Positions 43,651 through 57,357 are shown, numbered from the stretch's first letter. The stretch: DNA of 64,000 bases from Pseudescherichia vulneris NBRC 102420 (GCF_000759795.1 NZ_BBMZ01000021.1:1-64000); one strand, 5' to 3'. The notes: a model not told the origin generated them from the letters alone. Numbers and translations are program-made.

Positions 43651-43664
43651 TTGACCAATATCAA
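43651..43664 (+). promoter_or_regulatory. FNR box in the fnr promoter
   Basis: TTGAC-CAAT-ATCAA differs from TTGAT-N4-ATCAA by one base. It lies 20 bp before the fnr ATG. Negative autoregulation of fnr by FNR at such a site is known in E. coli. Confidence 0.85.
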
Positions 43665-43683
43665 TTACGGCCTGAGCAGACCT

Positions 43684-44436
43684 ATGATCCCGGAAAAGCG
43701 AATTATACGACGCATTCAGTCTGGCGGTTGTGCTATCCATTGCCAGGATTGCAGCATCAGCCAGCTTTGTATCCCGTTCACCCTCAATGAACACGAGCTG
43801 GACCAGCTTGATAACATCATCGAGCGCAAAAAGCCGATTCAGAAAGGCCAAACGCTATTTAAAGCGGGCGACGAACTGAAGTCTCTTTATGCGATCCGCT
43901 CCGGTACTATTAAGAGCTATACCATCACCGAACAGGGTGATGAGCAGATCACCGGTTTTCATCTGGCTGGCGATCTGGTGGGCTTTGACGCTATCGGTAC
44001 CGGCCACCACCCGAGCTTTGCTCAGGCGCTGGAGACCTCAATGGTCTGCGAAATTCCGTTTGAGACGCTGGACGATCTCTCCGGCAAGATGCCCAATCTG
44101 CGTCAGCAGATGATGCGTCTGATGAGCGGCGAGATCAAAGGCGACCAGGATATGATCCTGCTGCTGTCGAAAAAGAATGCGGAAGAGCGCCTGGCGGCCT
44201 TTATCTATAACCTCTCCCGCCGCTTTGCCCAGCGCGGTTTCTCACCCCGTGAGTTCCGTCTGACCATGACCCGTGGCGATATTGGCAACTACCTGGGCCT
44301 CACGGTAGAAACCATCAGCCGTCTGCTGGGTCGTTTCCAGAAGAGCGGCATGCTGGCCGTGAAAGGTAAGTACATTACTATCGAAAACGGCGATATTCTC
44401 GCTGAGCTTGCCGGCCACGCGCGCAACGTCGCCTGA
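43684..44436 (+). CDS. fnr: FNR, oxygen-responsive global regulator
   Basis: 250 residues from ATG 43684 ([15 protein letters not shown]), nearly identical to E. coli FNR. Cysteines 20, 23 and 29 ([11 protein letters not shown]) and the distal Cys in TSMVCEIPF ligate the [4Fe-4S] cluster. A cyclic nucleotide-type fold and dimer helix are followed by the recognition helix [11 protein letters not shown]. It activates anaerobic and represses aerobic genes. An open frame extends 26 codons upstream to 43606, across the FNR box, so it is not used. Confidence 0.98.
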   Translation: MIPEKRIIRRIQSGGCAIHCQDCSISQLCIPFTLNEHELDQLDNIIERKKPIQKGQTLFKAGDELKSLYAIRSGTIKSYTITEQGDEQITGFHLAGDLVGFDAIGTGHHPSFAQALETSMVCEIPFETLDDLSGKMPNLRQQMMRLMSGEIKGDQDMILLLSKKNAEERLAAFIYNLSRRFAQRGFSPREFRLTMTRGDIGNYLGLTVETISRLLGRFQKSGMLAVKGKYITIENGDILAELAGHARNVA

Positions 44437-44579
44437 CGGTCACGCCAATACTCACCTCTTGCCAGACAGCAAAATAGTCCGATTTGTTGATCTGGCAAAG
44501 GCTAGCCTCTGTTTCATTCTCCACATATAGGTTACTCTTTTAATTACAGACTGCGGTGACAGATGTAAGGAGACCCTGT

Positions 44580-45530
44580 ATGGCCATGTATCAAAATATG
44601 CTGGTTGCCATCGATCCCAATCAGGATGACCAGCCAGCGCTACGGCGTGCTGTATATTTGCATCAGAAAATTGGCGGCCGCATCAAAGCCTTTCTGCCGA
44701 TCTATGACTTCTCATATGAGATGACCACTCTTCTGTCGCCCGACGAGCGTACCGCCATGCGTCAGGGCGTCATCAGCCAGCGGACCGCCTGGATCCGCGA
44801 GCAGGCAAAATATTACATCGATGCCGGGGTGCCGATTGATATCAAGGTGATCTGGCATAACCGCCCTTTCGAAGCCATCATTCAGGAAGTGTTAACCGGG
44901 CATCATGACCTGGTGTTGAAGATGGCCCACCAGCACGACAAGCTGGAGTCGGTGATCTTTACCCCTACCGACTGGCATCTGCTGCGTAAGTGCCCTTGCC
45001 CGGTGTGGATGGTGAAAGACCAACCGTGGCCCGAAGGCGGTAAAGCGCTGGTGGCGGTGAACCTCGCGAGCGAAGAGCCGTACCATAACGCGCTCAATGA
45101 GAAGCTGGTGCGGGAAACCATTCAGCTTGCCGAGCAGGTGAACCATACGGAAGTGCATCTGATTGGTGCCTACCCTGTCACTCCGATCAATATTGCCATC
45201 GAACTGCCGGAGTTTGACCCTACCGTTTACAACGACGCTATTCGCGGTCAGCATCTGCTGGCGATGAAAGCCCTGCGCCAGAAGTTTGGCATCTCTGAGA
45301 AGCTCACCCACGTGGAAAAAGGCCTGCCTGAAGAGGTGATCCCGGATCTGACCGAGCATCTGCAGGCTGGGGTGGTGGTGCTGGGCACTGTCGGTCGTAC
45401 CGGCCTCTCCGCGGCGTTTTTAGGCAATACCGCCGAGCAGGTCATTGACCATCTGCGCTGCGACCTGCTGGTGATCAAGCCCGATGACTACCGCTCGCCG
45501 GTTGAGATAGATGACGACGAAGATGATTGA
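44580..45530 (+). CDS. uspE: UspE, tandem universal stress protein
   Basis: 316 residues from ATG 44580 ([17 protein letters not shown]). Two Usp domains: the first ends near [12 protein letters not shown], the second starts [14 protein letters not shown] and ends with the nucleotide-binding-like [20 protein letters not shown]. The C-terminus is acidic. The protein is involved in stress adhesion and motility in E. coli. A longer frame begins with GTG at 44556 but lacks support. Confidence 0.97.
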   Translation: MAMYQNMLVAIDPNQDDQPALRRAVYLHQKIGGRIKAFLPIYDFSYEMTTLLSPDERTAMRQGVISQRTAWIREQAKYYIDAGVPIDIKVIWHNRPFEAIIQEVLTGHHDLVLKMAHQHDKLESVIFTPTDWHLLRKCPCPVWMVKDQPWPEGGKALVAVNLASEEPYHNALNEKLVRETIQLAEQVNHTEVHLIGAYPVTPINIAIELPEFDPTVYNDAIRGQHLLAMKALRQKFGISEKLTHVEKGLPEEVIPDLTEHLQAGVVVLGTVGRTGLSAAFLGNTAEQVIDHLRCDLLVIKPDDYRSPVEIDDDEDD

Positions 45531-45544
45531 GTCGTTGAAGTCAT

Positions 45545-45573
45545 AAAAAAACCGCCTTTACGGCGGTTTTTTA
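45545..45573. terminator. Bidirectional terminator between uspE and pntB
   Basis: A-run plus CCGCC (45552-45556) pairs with GGCGG (45562-45566) plus T-run. The A/T flanks give a terminator in both directions for these convergent genes. Confidence 0.9.
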
Positions 45574-45586
45574 TTTTATGCGCTTC

Positions 45587-46978
<1,392 letters not shown>

Positions 46979-46985
46979 CTACCCC

Positions 46986-49004
<2,019 letters not shown>

Positions 49005-49949
49005 ATGAAGCTTAAGAACACCCTCCTGGCATCCGCACTCCTGTCGGCAACGGCCTTGTCGGCGCAGGCCGCCACCGAGTTGACGCCGGAGCAAGCGGAA
49101 GCGGTAAAACCTTACGACCGTATCGTGGTCACCGGCCGCTTTAACGCTATTGGTGACGCTGTCACCGCCGTCTCCAACCGTGCTGATAAAGTTGGCGCAG
49201 ATGCCTTCTTCGTCGTCGATACCTCTGATTTAGGCAACAGCGGCAACTGGCGCGTGACGGCCGATCTCTATAAGAAAGACGCTGCCAAAGCAGAGGCATC
49301 GCAAAATCGGGTTATTAACGGCGTGACCGAACTGCCTAAAGACGAAGCTATCCAGCTTGAGCCGTTTGATACCGTAACCGTCCAGGGTTTCTACCGCAGC
49401 CAGCCTGAAGTAAACAGCGCGATCACCAAAGCGGCGAAAGCCAAAGGCGCGGCCTCGTTCTACATTGTACGCCAGGTTGACGCCAACGACGGTGGTAACC
49501 AGCGTATTACCGCCTACATCTATAAAGCCGATGCCAAAAAACGCGTTCTGCAAAGCCCGGATGCTATCCCGGCTGACTCTGAAGCAGGCCGCGCTGCACT
49601 GGCGAAAGGCGGTGAAGAGGCGAAGAAAGTGGAGATCCCAGGCGTAGCCACCAGCGCTGCACCGAGTGCGGAAGTGGGCCGCTTCTTTGAAACGCAATCC
49701 TCGAAAGGTGGACGTTACACTGTCACCCTGCCGGACGGCACCAAGATCGAAGAGGTGAACAAAATCACGGCAGCGCAGATGGTGCCGTTCGACAGCGTTC
49801 AGTTCACCGGTAACTATGGCAACATGACCGAGATCTCTTACCAGGTGGCGAAACGCGCCGCGAAGAAAGGCGCGAAGTATTACCACATTACGCGTCAGTG
49901 GCAGGAGCGTGGTAACAACATTACCATCAGCGCCGACCTCTACAGATAA
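49005..49949 (+). CDS. ydgH: YdgH, periplasmic YdgH/BhsA/McbA-type protein
   Basis: 314 residues, as in E. coli, with signal peptide (MKLKNTLLASALLSATALSAQA). Three tandem copies of the YdgH/BhsA/McbA domain are visible, each with a D-x-V-x-V/F-x-G core and a (G)SGNWRVTADLYK- or RGNNITISADLYR-like end. The single-domain relatives BhsA and McbA are stress and biofilm proteins. In recent work the YdgH family has been linked to envelope lipid homeostasis, a link I state with low certainty. Confidence 0.96.
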   Translation: MKLKNTLLASALLSATALSAQAATELTPEQAEAVKPYDRIVVTGRFNAIGDAVTAVSNRADKVGADAFFVVDTSDLGNSGNWRVTADLYKKDAAKAEASQNRVINGVTELPKDEAIQLEPFDTVTVQGFYRSQPEVNSAITKAAKAKGAASFYIVRQVDANDGGNQRITAYIYKADAKKRVLQSPDAIPADSEAGRAALAKGGEEAKKVEIPGVATSAAPSAEVGRFFETQSSKGGRYTVTLPDGTKIEEVNKITAAQMVPFDSVQFTGNYGNMTEISYQVAKRAAKKGAKYYHITRQWQERGNNITISADLYR

Positions 49950-49955
49950 TTCTCC

Positions 49956-49981
49956 AAAAGGCGGCTCCCAGCCGCCTTTTT
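49956..49981 (+). terminator. Rho-independent terminator of ydgH
   Basis: AAAAGGCGGCT (49956-49966) and AGCCGCCTTTT (49970-49980) form an 11-bp stem with a CCC loop and continue into T. Confidence 0.9.
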
Positions 49982-50126
49982 CACCCATTTCTGCAAATTT
50001 CTGCCATACATTATTGCATGCGCATCTTCCACTACGTAAAATCCCGCGCCTTAGTACGATCTACGCTATTTATGCGCTCCGGCGAAATAATTATTCTGGA
50101 TTTGTCGTTTTTTTAACAGGATGCCA

Positions 50127-51512
50127 ATGGAAAAGAAACTTGGCCTGAGCGCGCTGACTGCGCTTGTTTTAAGTTCAATGCTGGGCGCAGGCGTCTTCAG
50201 CCTGCCGCAAAACATGGCGGCCGTCGCCAGTCCCGCTGCGCTCATGATCGGCTGGGCCATTACCGGAGTCGGCATTCTGCTGCTGGCCTTCGCCATGCTG
50301 CTGCTCACCCGCCTGCGGCCCGATCTCGACGGCGGCATATTCACCTATGCGCGAGAGGGCTTCGGGGAGCTGATTGGCTTCTGCTCGGCTTGGGGCTATT
50401 GGCTCTGCGCGGTGATCGCCAACGTCTCCTATCTGGTGATTGTCTTTTCGGCGCTGAGCTTCTTCACCGATACGCCAGCGCTGCGCCTGTTTGGCGATGG
50501 CAATACCTGGCAATCCATCGTCGGCGCCTCCTGCCTGCTGTGGATCGTCCACTGGCTGGTGCTGCGCGGCGTGCAGACAGCGGCGAGCATTAACCTCGCA
50601 GCCACGCTGGCGAAGCTGGTTCCACTGGGTCTGTTTGTGGTGCTGGCCGGGCTGGCGTTCAACGCCGACAGGTTCAGCCTCGACTTTACCGGGGTAGAGC
50701 TTGGCGTACCGGTGTGGGAGCAGGTAAAAAATACCATGCTCATTACCCTGTGGGTCTTTATCGGCGTTGAAGGTGCGGTGGTGGTATCCGCCAGAGCGCG
50801 CAATAAGCAGGACGTCGGCCGGGCGACGCTGATGGCGGTGATCGCCGCCCTGACGGTCTATCTGCTGGTCACCCTGCTGTCGCTGGGGGTGGTGCCTCGT
50901 CCGCAGCTGGCGGAGATGCGCAATCCCTCTATGGCCGGACTGATGGTGGATATGATGGGCTCCTGGGGTGAGGTGATCATCGCTGCCGGGCTGATCGTCT
51001 CTGTTTGCGGGGCCTACCTCAGCTGGACCATCATGGCGGCCGAGGTGCCTCTGCTGGCGGCCAAGTACAAAGCCTTCCCGCGCATTTTTGCCAAGCAGAA
51101 TGCGAATAACGCCCCGTCGGCCTCGCTGTGGCTGACCAACGCCAGCGTCCAGATCTGCCTGATTCTGATCTGGCTCACAGGTTCTGACTACAATACACTT
51201 TTAACCATCGCCTCCGAGATGATTCTGGTACCCTATTTCCTGGTGGGTGCCTATCTCTTAAAAGTCGCCCAGCGTCCGCTGCATCAGGCTACGGGTATCG
51301 GTGCCTGCATCTATGGCCTATGGTTACTTTATGCTTCCGGGCCAATGCATCTGCTGCTGTCGGTGGTACTCTATGCGCCAGGTCTGCTGGTCTTTCTCTA
51401 TGCACGCCGCACGCATCCGCAGCCCGATCTGTTACAACGTCACGAAAAGGTGTTGATGGGGCTGCTGTTGATCGCGGCGCTTCCGGCAACCTGGATACTG
51501 ATGGGGCAGTAA
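50127..51512 (+). CDS. ydgI: YdgI, APC-family amino acid antiporter (ArcD-like)
   Basis: 461 residues from ATG 50127 (MEKKLGLSALTALVLSSMLG), with AGGA 5 nt before; an ATG at 50121 is less likely. About 12 helices. The helix-1 motif SSMLGAGVFSLPQNMA and ARARNKQDVGRAT match the basic amino acid/polyamine antiporter branch (arginine:ornithine type). It matches E. coli YdgI. The actual substrate in enterobacteria is not firmly known. Confidence 0.94.
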   Translation: MEKKLGLSALTALVLSSMLGAGVFSLPQNMAAVASPAALMIGWAITGVGILLLAFAMLLLTRLRPDLDGGIFTYAREGFGELIGFCSAWGYWLCAVIANVSYLVIVFSALSFFTDTPALRLFGDGNTWQSIVGASCLLWIVHWLVLRGVQTAASINLAATLAKLVPLGLFVVLAGLAFNADRFSLDFTGVELGVPVWEQVKNTMLITLWVFIGVEGAVVVSARARNKQDVGRATLMAVIAALTVYLLVTLLSLGVVPRPQLAEMRNPSMAGLMVDMMGSWGEVIIAAGLIVSVCGAYLSWTIMAAEVPLLAAKYKAFPRIFAKQNANNAPSASLWLTNASVQICLILIWLTGSDYNTLLTIASEMILVPYFLVGAYLLKVAQRPLHQATGIGACIYGLWLLYASGPMHLLLSVVLYAPGLLVFLYARRTHPQPDLLQRHEKVLMGLLLIAALPATWILMGQ

Positions 51513-51546
51513 TGCTGCCCCTACGCTGTAAAACAAGGAGATAACG

Positions 51547-52269
51547 ATGGGAAGAAACGACCCCTGCCCGATTCTGATTACCGGCGGCGGCCGCCGCATT
51601 GGCCTTGCCATCGCCCACCATTTTCTTAACCAGCAGCAGCCGGTAATCGTCAGCTATCGCACCTTCTATCCGGCCATTGAGGTGTTACAGGAAGCGGGTG
51701 CGGTCTGCATCAAGGCGGATTTTTGTCACGATGAGGGCATCCTCGCTTTTGCCGAGGAGGTTAAATCCCGTACCCACGGGCTGCGGGGCATTATCCACAA
51801 TGCCGGAGCCTGGGTGCCGGAGAAGCCGGGAGCGCCAATTACCGAGGTGCTCTGTGCGATGATGCAGATCCACGTTCATGCCCCCTATCTGCTGAATCAC
51901 GCCCTGGAAAGCCTGGTGCGCGGCCACGGTCACGCAGGCGGTGACATCATCCACTTCACCGATTACGTGGTCGAGCGCGGCAGCGACAAGCATATCGCCT
52001 ATGCGGCCAGTAAGGCGGCGCTGGATAATATGACCCGCTCGTTTGCCCGCAAGCTGGCCCCTGAGGTAAAAGTAAACTCCATCGCCCCGTCGCTGATCCT
52101 GTTCAACGAGGGGGATGACGCTGAATATCGGCAGAAGGCGCTCAACAAGTCGCTGATGAAAATCGCCCCCGGCGAGAAAGAGGTGATCGATCTGATCGAC
52201 TACCTGATGACCAGCCGGTTCGTGACCGGCCGCAACTTTGCTCTCGACGGAGGTCGCCCGCTGCGCTAG
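51547..52269 (+). CDS. folM: FolM (YdgB), dihydromonapterin reductase
   Basis: 240 residues. It is an SDR enzyme that reduces dihydromonapterin to tetrahydromonapterin with NADPH and has weak dihydrofolate reductase activity. The cofactor loop ITGGGRRIGLA, NAGAWVPE and catalytic YAASKAALDN fit FolM. AAGGAG lies before ATG 51547. The 3' end overlaps the convergent ydgC by 4 nt. Confidence 0.95.
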   Translation: MGRNDPCPILITGGGRRIGLAIAHHFLNQQQPVIVSYRTFYPAIEVLQEAGAVCIKADFCHDEGILAFAEEVKSRTHGLRGIIHNAGAWVPEKPGAPITEVLCAMMQIHVHAPYLLNHALESLVRGHGHAGGDIIHFTDYVVERGSDKHIAYAASKAALDNMTRSFARKLAPEVKVNSIAPSLILFNEGDDAEYRQKALNKSLMKIAPGEKEVIDLIDYLMTSRFVTGRNFALDGGRPLR

Positions 52270-52601
52270 TGGAAGCGGCTCCAGCAGAAAATCAACAGCC
52301 AGGCGCTGAGGCTCCAGCAGAGAACGGCCGCACCCAGCGCCAGCGGCAGTCGCATAGCGGCGGTGAAATACCAGAGCGACAGCAGGTAGATGAAGTAAGG
52401 AATAATTGCCCACATGCCAAACACAATGGTCGTGCGCAGCGCCTCAATGCCGCGCTCGGAGGCGACGATGTAGTGCGCGATCAGGGCGAAGGTAGGAAAC
52501 AGCGGGATCAGCCCGGCAATGTAGTAATTTTTTGTTTTTGCGAGCACGCCAATCAGCAACACCACCAGCGCGCCAATCGCCGCTTTAACCACTAACCCCA
52601 T
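52266..52601 (-). CDS. ydgC: YdgC, GlpM-family inner-membrane protein
   Basis: 111 residues with four membrane helices (MGLVVKAAIGALVVLLIGVLA, KNYYIAGLIPLFPTFALIAHYIVA, FGMWAIIPYFIYLLSLWYF and a last helix rich in Leu, Trp). It matches E. coli YdgC, similar to GlpM of Pseudomonas. The function is unknown. It is divergent from rstA. Confidence 0.93.
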   Translation of the reverse strand: MGLVVKAAIGALVVLLIGVLAKTKNYYIAGLIPLFPTFALIAHYIVASERGIEALRTTIVFGMWAIIPYFIYLLSLWYFTAAMRLPLALGAAVLCWSLSAWLLIFCWSRFH

Positions 52602-52655
52602 GATTTATCCCTGACTCTTTTCCAGATTAAGCGCCCAGCATAACGGAACCGTTGC

Positions 52656-52672
52656 CGTTTATGAAAGATTAA
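52656..52672 (+). promoter_or_regulatory. Possible PhoP box before rstA
   Basis: CGTTTA-TGAAA-GATTAA approximates the (T/G)GTTTA-N5-(T/G)GTTTA direct repeat; the first half is good and the second has two mismatches. PhoP activation of rstA is known in E. coli, but this match is weak. Confidence 0.4.
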
Positions 52673-52727
52673 TGGAAGCTTCCGGCAAGGCGGTGTATGT
52701 TGGCGCTTTTGCCCCCGATGATGACCA

Positions 52728-53444
52728 ATGAATAAGATCGTTTTTGTGGAAGACGACCCGGAAGTGGGTGCGCTGATTGCTGCCTACCTTGGCAAGCACG
52801 ATATCGACGTTATGCTGGAGACGCGTGGCGATCGCGCCGAAGAGACCATCCTGCGTGAAAATCCTGAGCTGGTGCTGCTGGATATCATGCTCCCCGGTAA
52901 AGATGGCATGACCCTCTGTCGCGACCTGCGCGGTCAGTGGCAAGGCCCTATTGTGCTACTCACCTCGCTCGACAGCGATATGAACCATATCCTCTCTCTT
53001 GAGATGGGGGCCAGCGACTATATTCTGAAAACCACGCCGCCCGCCGTGCTGCTGGCGCGTCTGCGCCTCCACCTGCGTCAGAGCAGCGTGACTGCCCGCC
53101 CGGCTGCCACCGCGTCACTTACGCCGCACAACGCGCTGCGTTTTGGCACCTTATCCATCGATCCCGTTAACCGTCAGGTGCTGCTCGCCAACGAGCCGGT
53201 CGCCCTCTCCACCGCCGATTTTGACCTGCTGTGGGAGCTGGCAACCCACGCCGGGCAGATCATGGATCGCGACGCGCTGCTGAAAAACCTGCGCGGGGTG
53301 AGCTATGACGGGTTAGATCGCAGCGTTGACGTCGCCATCTCGCGCCTGCGCAAAAAGCTGCTGGATAGCGCCACCGAGCCTTACCGGATCAAAACCGTGC
53401 GTAACAAAGGCTACCTGTTTGCCCCGCACGCGTGGGATAACTAA
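52728..53444 (+). CDS. rstA: RstA, OmpR-family response regulator
   Basis: 238 residues. The receiver domain has acidic pocket VEDD, phospho-acceptor Asp52 (LLDIMLPGKDG) and TSLDSD. The C-terminal winged helix contains RSVDVAISRLRKKL and IKTVRNKGYLF. RstA controls asr and other acid and biofilm genes. The kinase gene starts 3 nt later. An RstA box is found at 33146 in this window. Confidence 0.97.
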   Translation: MNKIVFVEDDPEVGALIAAYLGKHDIDVMLETRGDRAEETILRENPELVLLDIMLPGKDGMTLCRDLRGQWQGPIVLLTSLDSDMNHILSLEMGASDYILKTTPPAVLLARLRLHLRQSSVTARPAATASLTPHNALRFGTLSIDPVNRQVLLANEPVALSTADFDLLWELATHAGQIMDRDALLKNLRGVSYDGLDRSVDVAISRLRKKLLDSATEPYRIKTVRNKGYLFAPHAWDN

Positions 53445-53447
53445 CGA

Positions 53448-54758
53448 ATGAAGAAGCTTTTCGTCCAGTTCTACCTGCTGCTGTTTGTCTGCTTTCTGGT
53501 GATGACCATGCTGGTCGGGCTGGTGTACAAATTTACCGCCGAACGGGCAGGCAGACAGTCGCTGGATGACCTGATGAAAAGCTCCCTCTACCTGATGCGC
53601 AGCGAGCTGCGGGAGATCCCACCCCACGAGTGGAGCAAAACCCTGAAGGAGATGGATCTTAATCTCTCTTTCGATATGCGCATCGAGCCGCTGACTAAGT
53701 TTCACCTCAGCGCGGCCACCACCCAGCGGCTACGCGAGGGGGACATTGTGGCGCTCGACGAGGAGTATACGTTTATCCAGCGTATTCCCCGCAGCCACTA
53801 CGTGCTGGCGGTAGGCCCCATCCCCTATCTCTTCTACCTGCACGAGATGCGCCTGTTTGACATCATTCTGATGGTCTTTATTGCTATCTCCCTCGCCTTC
53901 CCGGTCTTTATCTGGATGCGACCCCACTGGCAGGAGATGCTGCGGCTGGAGTCTGCCGCCCAGCGTTTTGGTAGCGGGCACCTGAATGAACGGATCCACT
54001 TTGCCAGCGGGTCGAGCTTTGAGCGCCTCGGCGTCGCCTTCAACCAGATGGCAGATAATATTAACGCCCTGATTGCCAGCAAGAAGCAGCTTATCGATGG
54101 GATTGCCCACGAGCTGCGCACCCCGCTGGTACGCCTGCGCTATCGGCTGGAGATGAGTGATAACCTCACGGAAGCCGAGCGGCTGGCGCTGAACCGCGAC
54201 ATCGGCCAGCTTGAGGCGCTGATCGAGGAGCTGCTCACCTACGCCCGTCTCGATCGTCCGCAAAACGAGCTGCACCTCTCTGAACCGGATCTTCCCCGCT
54301 GGGTAGCGAGCTACGTAGATGATGTGACAAGCATCAACCCTGCCCGCACCCTGACGCTGACGGCTACTTCCGAGGCAGACTACGGCGCGCTGGATATGCG
54401 GTTGATGGAGCGCGTGCTTGATAACCTGGTAAATAATGCCCTGCGCTACAGCGAAAGCACCGTGCAGATTGCTCTCCGGCATGACGGCGCACGGGCCAGC
54501 CTGATCGTTGAAGATGATGGCCCAGGCATTGAGCCCGAGGCACGGGAACGCATATTTGAGCCTTTTGTCCGGCTCGACCCTAGCCGGGATCGGGCCACCG
54601 GCGGCTGCGGTCTGGGATTGGCGATTGTACGCTCTATCGCCCAGGCCATGGGCGGAGAGGTGGTTTGTGATGCCGGTGAGTTGGGCGGAGCACGCTTTAC
54701 CTTTAGCTGGCCGGTCTATCATCTGGTCTCTTTACCCGCCGACATCACCGCGCTATAA
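53448..54758 (+). CDS. rstB: RstB, sensor histidine kinase
   Basis: 436 residues. TM1 at about 4-24 (FVQFYLLLFVCFLVMTMLVGL), a periplasmic sensor of about 110 residues, TM2 near 140-160, HAMP, then the phospho-acceptor His in GIAHELRTPLVRLRY. The ATPase has NLVNNALRYSE (N-box), DDGPGIEPE (G1) and GGCGLGLAI (G2). It phosphorylates RstA. The signal is not known; PhoPQ and acid act upstream in E. coli. Confidence 0.97.
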   Translation: MKKLFVQFYLLLFVCFLVMTMLVGLVYKFTAERAGRQSLDDLMKSSLYLMRSELREIPPHEWSKTLKEMDLNLSFDMRIEPLTKFHLSAATTQRLREGDIVALDEEYTFIQRIPRSHYVLAVGPIPYLFYLHEMRLFDIILMVFIAISLAFPVFIWMRPHWQEMLRLESAAQRFGSGHLNERIHFASGSSFERLGVAFNQMADNINALIASKKQLIDGIAHELRTPLVRLRYRLEMSDNLTEAERLALNRDIGQLEALIEELLTYARLDRPQNELHLSEPDLPRWVASYVDDVTSINPARTLTLTATSEADYGALDMRLMERVLDNLVNNALRYSESTVQIALRHDGARASLIVEDDGPGIEPEARERIFEPFVRLDPSRDRATGGCGLGLAIVRSIAQAMGGEVVCDAGELGGARFTFSWPVYHLVSLPADITAL

Positions 54759-54772
54759 CGTCTGCACTGACC

Positions 54773-54850
54773 GTAGGTCGGGTAAGCGAAGCGCCACCCG
54801 ACTTGACCGAGTGATAACGCCGGATGGCGGCTGCGCCTTATCCGGCCTAC
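54773..54850. repeat. Two REP elements between rstB and tus
   Basis: 54773-54802 has GTAGGTCGGGTAAGCG with a CGCCACCCGAC arm; 54819-54850 has GCCGGATGGCGGCTGCG with CGCCTTATCCGGCCTAC. Both are classical REP hairpins. Confidence 0.85.
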
Positions 54851-54895
54851 AAGACCTTTCAGCACCGTAGCCTGAATTGTAGAGTTATGCTAAAA

Positions 54896-54918
54896 TAATA
54901 GCATGTTGTAACTAATGA
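54896..54918 (+). other. Ter replication fork-arrest site
   Basis: The core AGCATGTTGTAACTAAT (54900-54916) differs at one position from AGNATGTTGTAAYTAAA. The G at 54901 is the conserved position-6 G. Read this way, Tus bound here should stop forks moving left to right and let the opposite ones pass. The site overlaps the tus leader, as TerB does in E. coli, so Tus should repress its own gene. Confidence 0.92.
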
Positions 54919-54925
54919 GGTTCCT

Positions 54926-55855
54926 ATGGCCAGCTACGATCTGATCGAGCGTTTAACCACTACTTTCCGCCAAATTGAGCGTGAGCTTGCGGAGCTAAAG
55001 AGCGAACTGAGCGCGTGTCGGCTCATGGCCGGGCGGGTGTTTGAGCTACCGGAAGTCACCAAAGAGGCCGAACACGAGCCGCTGACCACGATTCAGGTCA
55101 AGCAGCACGTGGGCAAGCGCGCCGCCGAGCGCGCCCTGCACCACTTCTCGCATCTCTTTATTCAGCAGCAGTCGGAGAACCGCAGCAGCAAAGCGGCCGT
55201 GCGCCTGCCGGGAGTGATCTGCTTCCAGACCACGCTGGCGACACGCGACAGCCTGGAGGCACGCATCGGGCAGATTAACAGCCTGAAAACAGCCTTCGAG
55301 CAAATCGTTACCGTCGAGTCCGGTTTGCCCTCTGCGGCCCGCTTTGACTGGGTACACCATCATCTGCCGGGGCTGATCACTCTCAATGCCTATCGAACGC
55401 TAACTGTCCTGCGCGATCCGGCGACGCTGCGCTTTGGCTGGGCGAATAAGCATATCATCAAGAATTTCACCCGTGATGAGGTGCTGGCCCAGCTGGAGAA
55501 GAGCTTAAAAGCGCCGCGGGCGGTAGGCGGCTGGACGCGGGAGCAGTGGCAGGCCCGGCTGGAGCAGGAGTACAACGATATAGCCGCCCTGCCGCAGAAG
55601 GCCCGGCTGAAGATCAAGCGACCGGTGAAGGTCCAACCCATTGCCCGAGTCTGGTACGCCGGTTCGCAAAAGCAGGTGCAGCACGCCTGCCCGACCCCCA
55701 TCATTGCATTGATCGCCGAGGAGAACGGTGGTCGAGTGCCGGACATCGGCGAGCTGCTGAACTACGATGCCGACAACGTTCAGCACCGCTATAAACCTGA
55801 GGCGCAGCCGCTGACGTTAATCATTCCCCGGCTGCACCTCTACGTTGCAAACTAA
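54926..55855 (+). CDS. tus: Tus, DNA replication terminus site-binding protein
   Basis: 309 residues, the same as E. coli Tus. Conserved blocks [50 protein letters not shown] and [16 protein letters not shown] line the DNA cleft. [31 protein letters not shown] ends the protein. It binds Ter as a monomer and blocks DnaB from one side. The ATG at 54926 is 10 bp after the Ter core. Confidence 0.98.
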   Translation: MASYDLIERLTTTFRQIERELAELKSELSACRLMAGRVFELPEVTKEAEHEPLTTIQVKQHVGKRAAERALHHFSHLFIQQQSENRSSKAAVRLPGVICFQTTLATRDSLEARIGQINSLKTAFEQIVTVESGLPSAARFDWVHHHLPGLITLNAYRTLTVLRDPATLRFGWANKHIIKNFTRDEVLAQLEKSLKAPRAVGGWTREQWQARLEQEYNDIAALPQKARLKIKRPVKVQPIARVWYAGSQKQVQHACPTPIIALIAEENGGRVPDIGELLNYDADNVQHRYKPEAQPLTLIIPRLHLYVAN

Positions 55856-55865
55856 CCCTGGCGAA

Positions 55866-57269
55866 CTAGCTGCCGGATGGCATGCTGCCCACCATGGTTT
55901 CTGGACGCACCCAGGTATCAAACTGCTCCTCGGTCAGGTAGCCCAGCGCCAGCGCCGAGGCCTTCAGGGTCAGGCCCTCTTTGTGCGCTTTTTTGGCAAT
56001 TTCGGCAGCCTTGTCGTAGCCAATGTGCGTATTCAGGGCCGTTACCAGCATCAACGACTCGTTGAGAAGCTGATCGATACGCGCCCTGTTTGGTTCAATG
56101 CCGATGGCGCAGTGCTCATTGAAGCTCTCCATCCCGTCGGCCAGCAACCGCACCGATTGCAGGAAGTTATGGATAACCATCGGGCGGAAAACGTTTAGCT
56201 CAAAGTTACCCGACGCGCCGCCCATGTTGATTGCCACGTCGTTACCCATCACCTGACAGCAGAGCATGGTCAGCGCCTCGCACTGGGTTGGGTTGACCTT
56301 ACCCGGCATGATGGAGCTGCCCGGCTCGTTTTCCGGGATAGAAATTTCACCGATGCCGCAGCGTGGGCCCGAGGCCAGCCAGCGGACGTCGTTAGCGATC
56401 TTCATCAGCGAGGCCGCCAGGCCTTTCAGCGCGCCATGGGCATGCACCAGCGCATCGCAGGTTGCCAGCGCCTCGAACTTGTTCGGTGCGGTGATAAACC
56501 CCTGCCCGGTGATGGCCGCCAGCTCGTCGGCCACGCGGCGGGCATATTCCGGATGGGTATTCAGCCCGGTCCCTACCGCCGTGCCACCGAGCGCCAGCTC
56601 CGACAGGTGCGGCAGGCTATTTTCGATATGCTTAAGATTATGCTCCAGCATCGCCACCCAGCCGGAGATCTCCTGACCCAGCGTCAGCGGCGTCGCATCC
56701 TGCAGATGGGTACGGCCAATTTTAACGATATCGGCATAGGCGCGGGATTTTTCCGCCAGGGTGCGGGTCAGCTCCAGCAGCGAGGGGATCAGATCTTCGC
56801 GCACGGCAATAACCGAGGCCACGTGCATGGCGGTAGGAAAGACGTCGTTTGAGCTTTGGCTTTTGTTAACGTCGTCGTTGGGGTGCACCTTACGCGCCAT
56901 CCCACGCTCGCCGCCCAGCAGCTCACTGGCACGGTTCGCCAGCACCTCGTTCATGTTCATGTTGCTTTGGGTGCCGGAGCCGGTCTGCCAGATCGCCAGC
57001 GGAAACTGATCCGGATGGTCACCGTTCAGCACTTCATCCGCTACGCTGATAATGGCCTGTGCCTTCTCGACGGCCAGCAGGCCCAGATCCTGGTTTACCT
57101 TTGCTGCCGCCCGCTTGGTTAAGGCCAGCGCCCGGAGTAGCGAGACCGGCATTTTCTCGGTCGAGATGCGAAAATGCTCAAGCGATCGCTGGGTTTGCGC
57201 GCCCCATAGCTTGTCTGCCGGGACGTCGATTGCGCCCATCGAATCTTTCTCACTGCGATGCGAAGTCAT
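55866..57269 (-). CDS. fumC: FumC, class II fumarase (iron-free)
   Basis: 467 residues. Signature [16 protein letters not shown], substrate residues in [12 protein letters not shown] and SSNDVFPTA, and [14 protein letters not shown]. It is a homotetramer resistant to superoxide, with SoxRS induction in E. coli. AAGGAG precedes the ATG at 57269. It lies downstream of fumA in the same direction, separated by a terminator. Confidence 0.98.
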   Translation of the reverse strand: MTSHRSEKDSMGAIDVPADKLWGAQTQRSLEHFRISTEKMPVSLLRALALTKRAAAKVNQDLGLLAVEKAQAIISVADEVLNGDHPDQFPLAIWQTGSGTQSNMNMNEVLANRASELLGGERGMARKVHPNDDVNKSQSSNDVFPTAMHVASVIAVREDLIPSLLELTRTLAEKSRAYADIVKIGRTHLQDATPLTLGQEISGWVAMLEHNLKHIENSLPHLSELALGGTAVGTGLNTHPEYARRVADELAAITGQGFITAPNKFEALATCDALVHAHGALKGLAASLMKIANDVRWLASGPRCGIGEISIPENEPGSSIMPGKVNPTQCEALTMLCCQVMGNDVAINMGGASGNFELNVFRPMVIHNFLQSVRLLADGMESFNEHCAIGIEPNRARIDQLLNESLMLVTALNTHIGYDKAAEIAKKAHKEGLTLKASALALGYLTEEQFDTWVRPETMVGSMPSGS

Positions 57270-57357
57270 ACACGCTCCTTGAATAGTTGTGATGTGGGTA
57301 ACAACATGCTCACTTGCCCAAAGAGTTATTAGTATTGATGATTTTCAGCCGTCAGCA

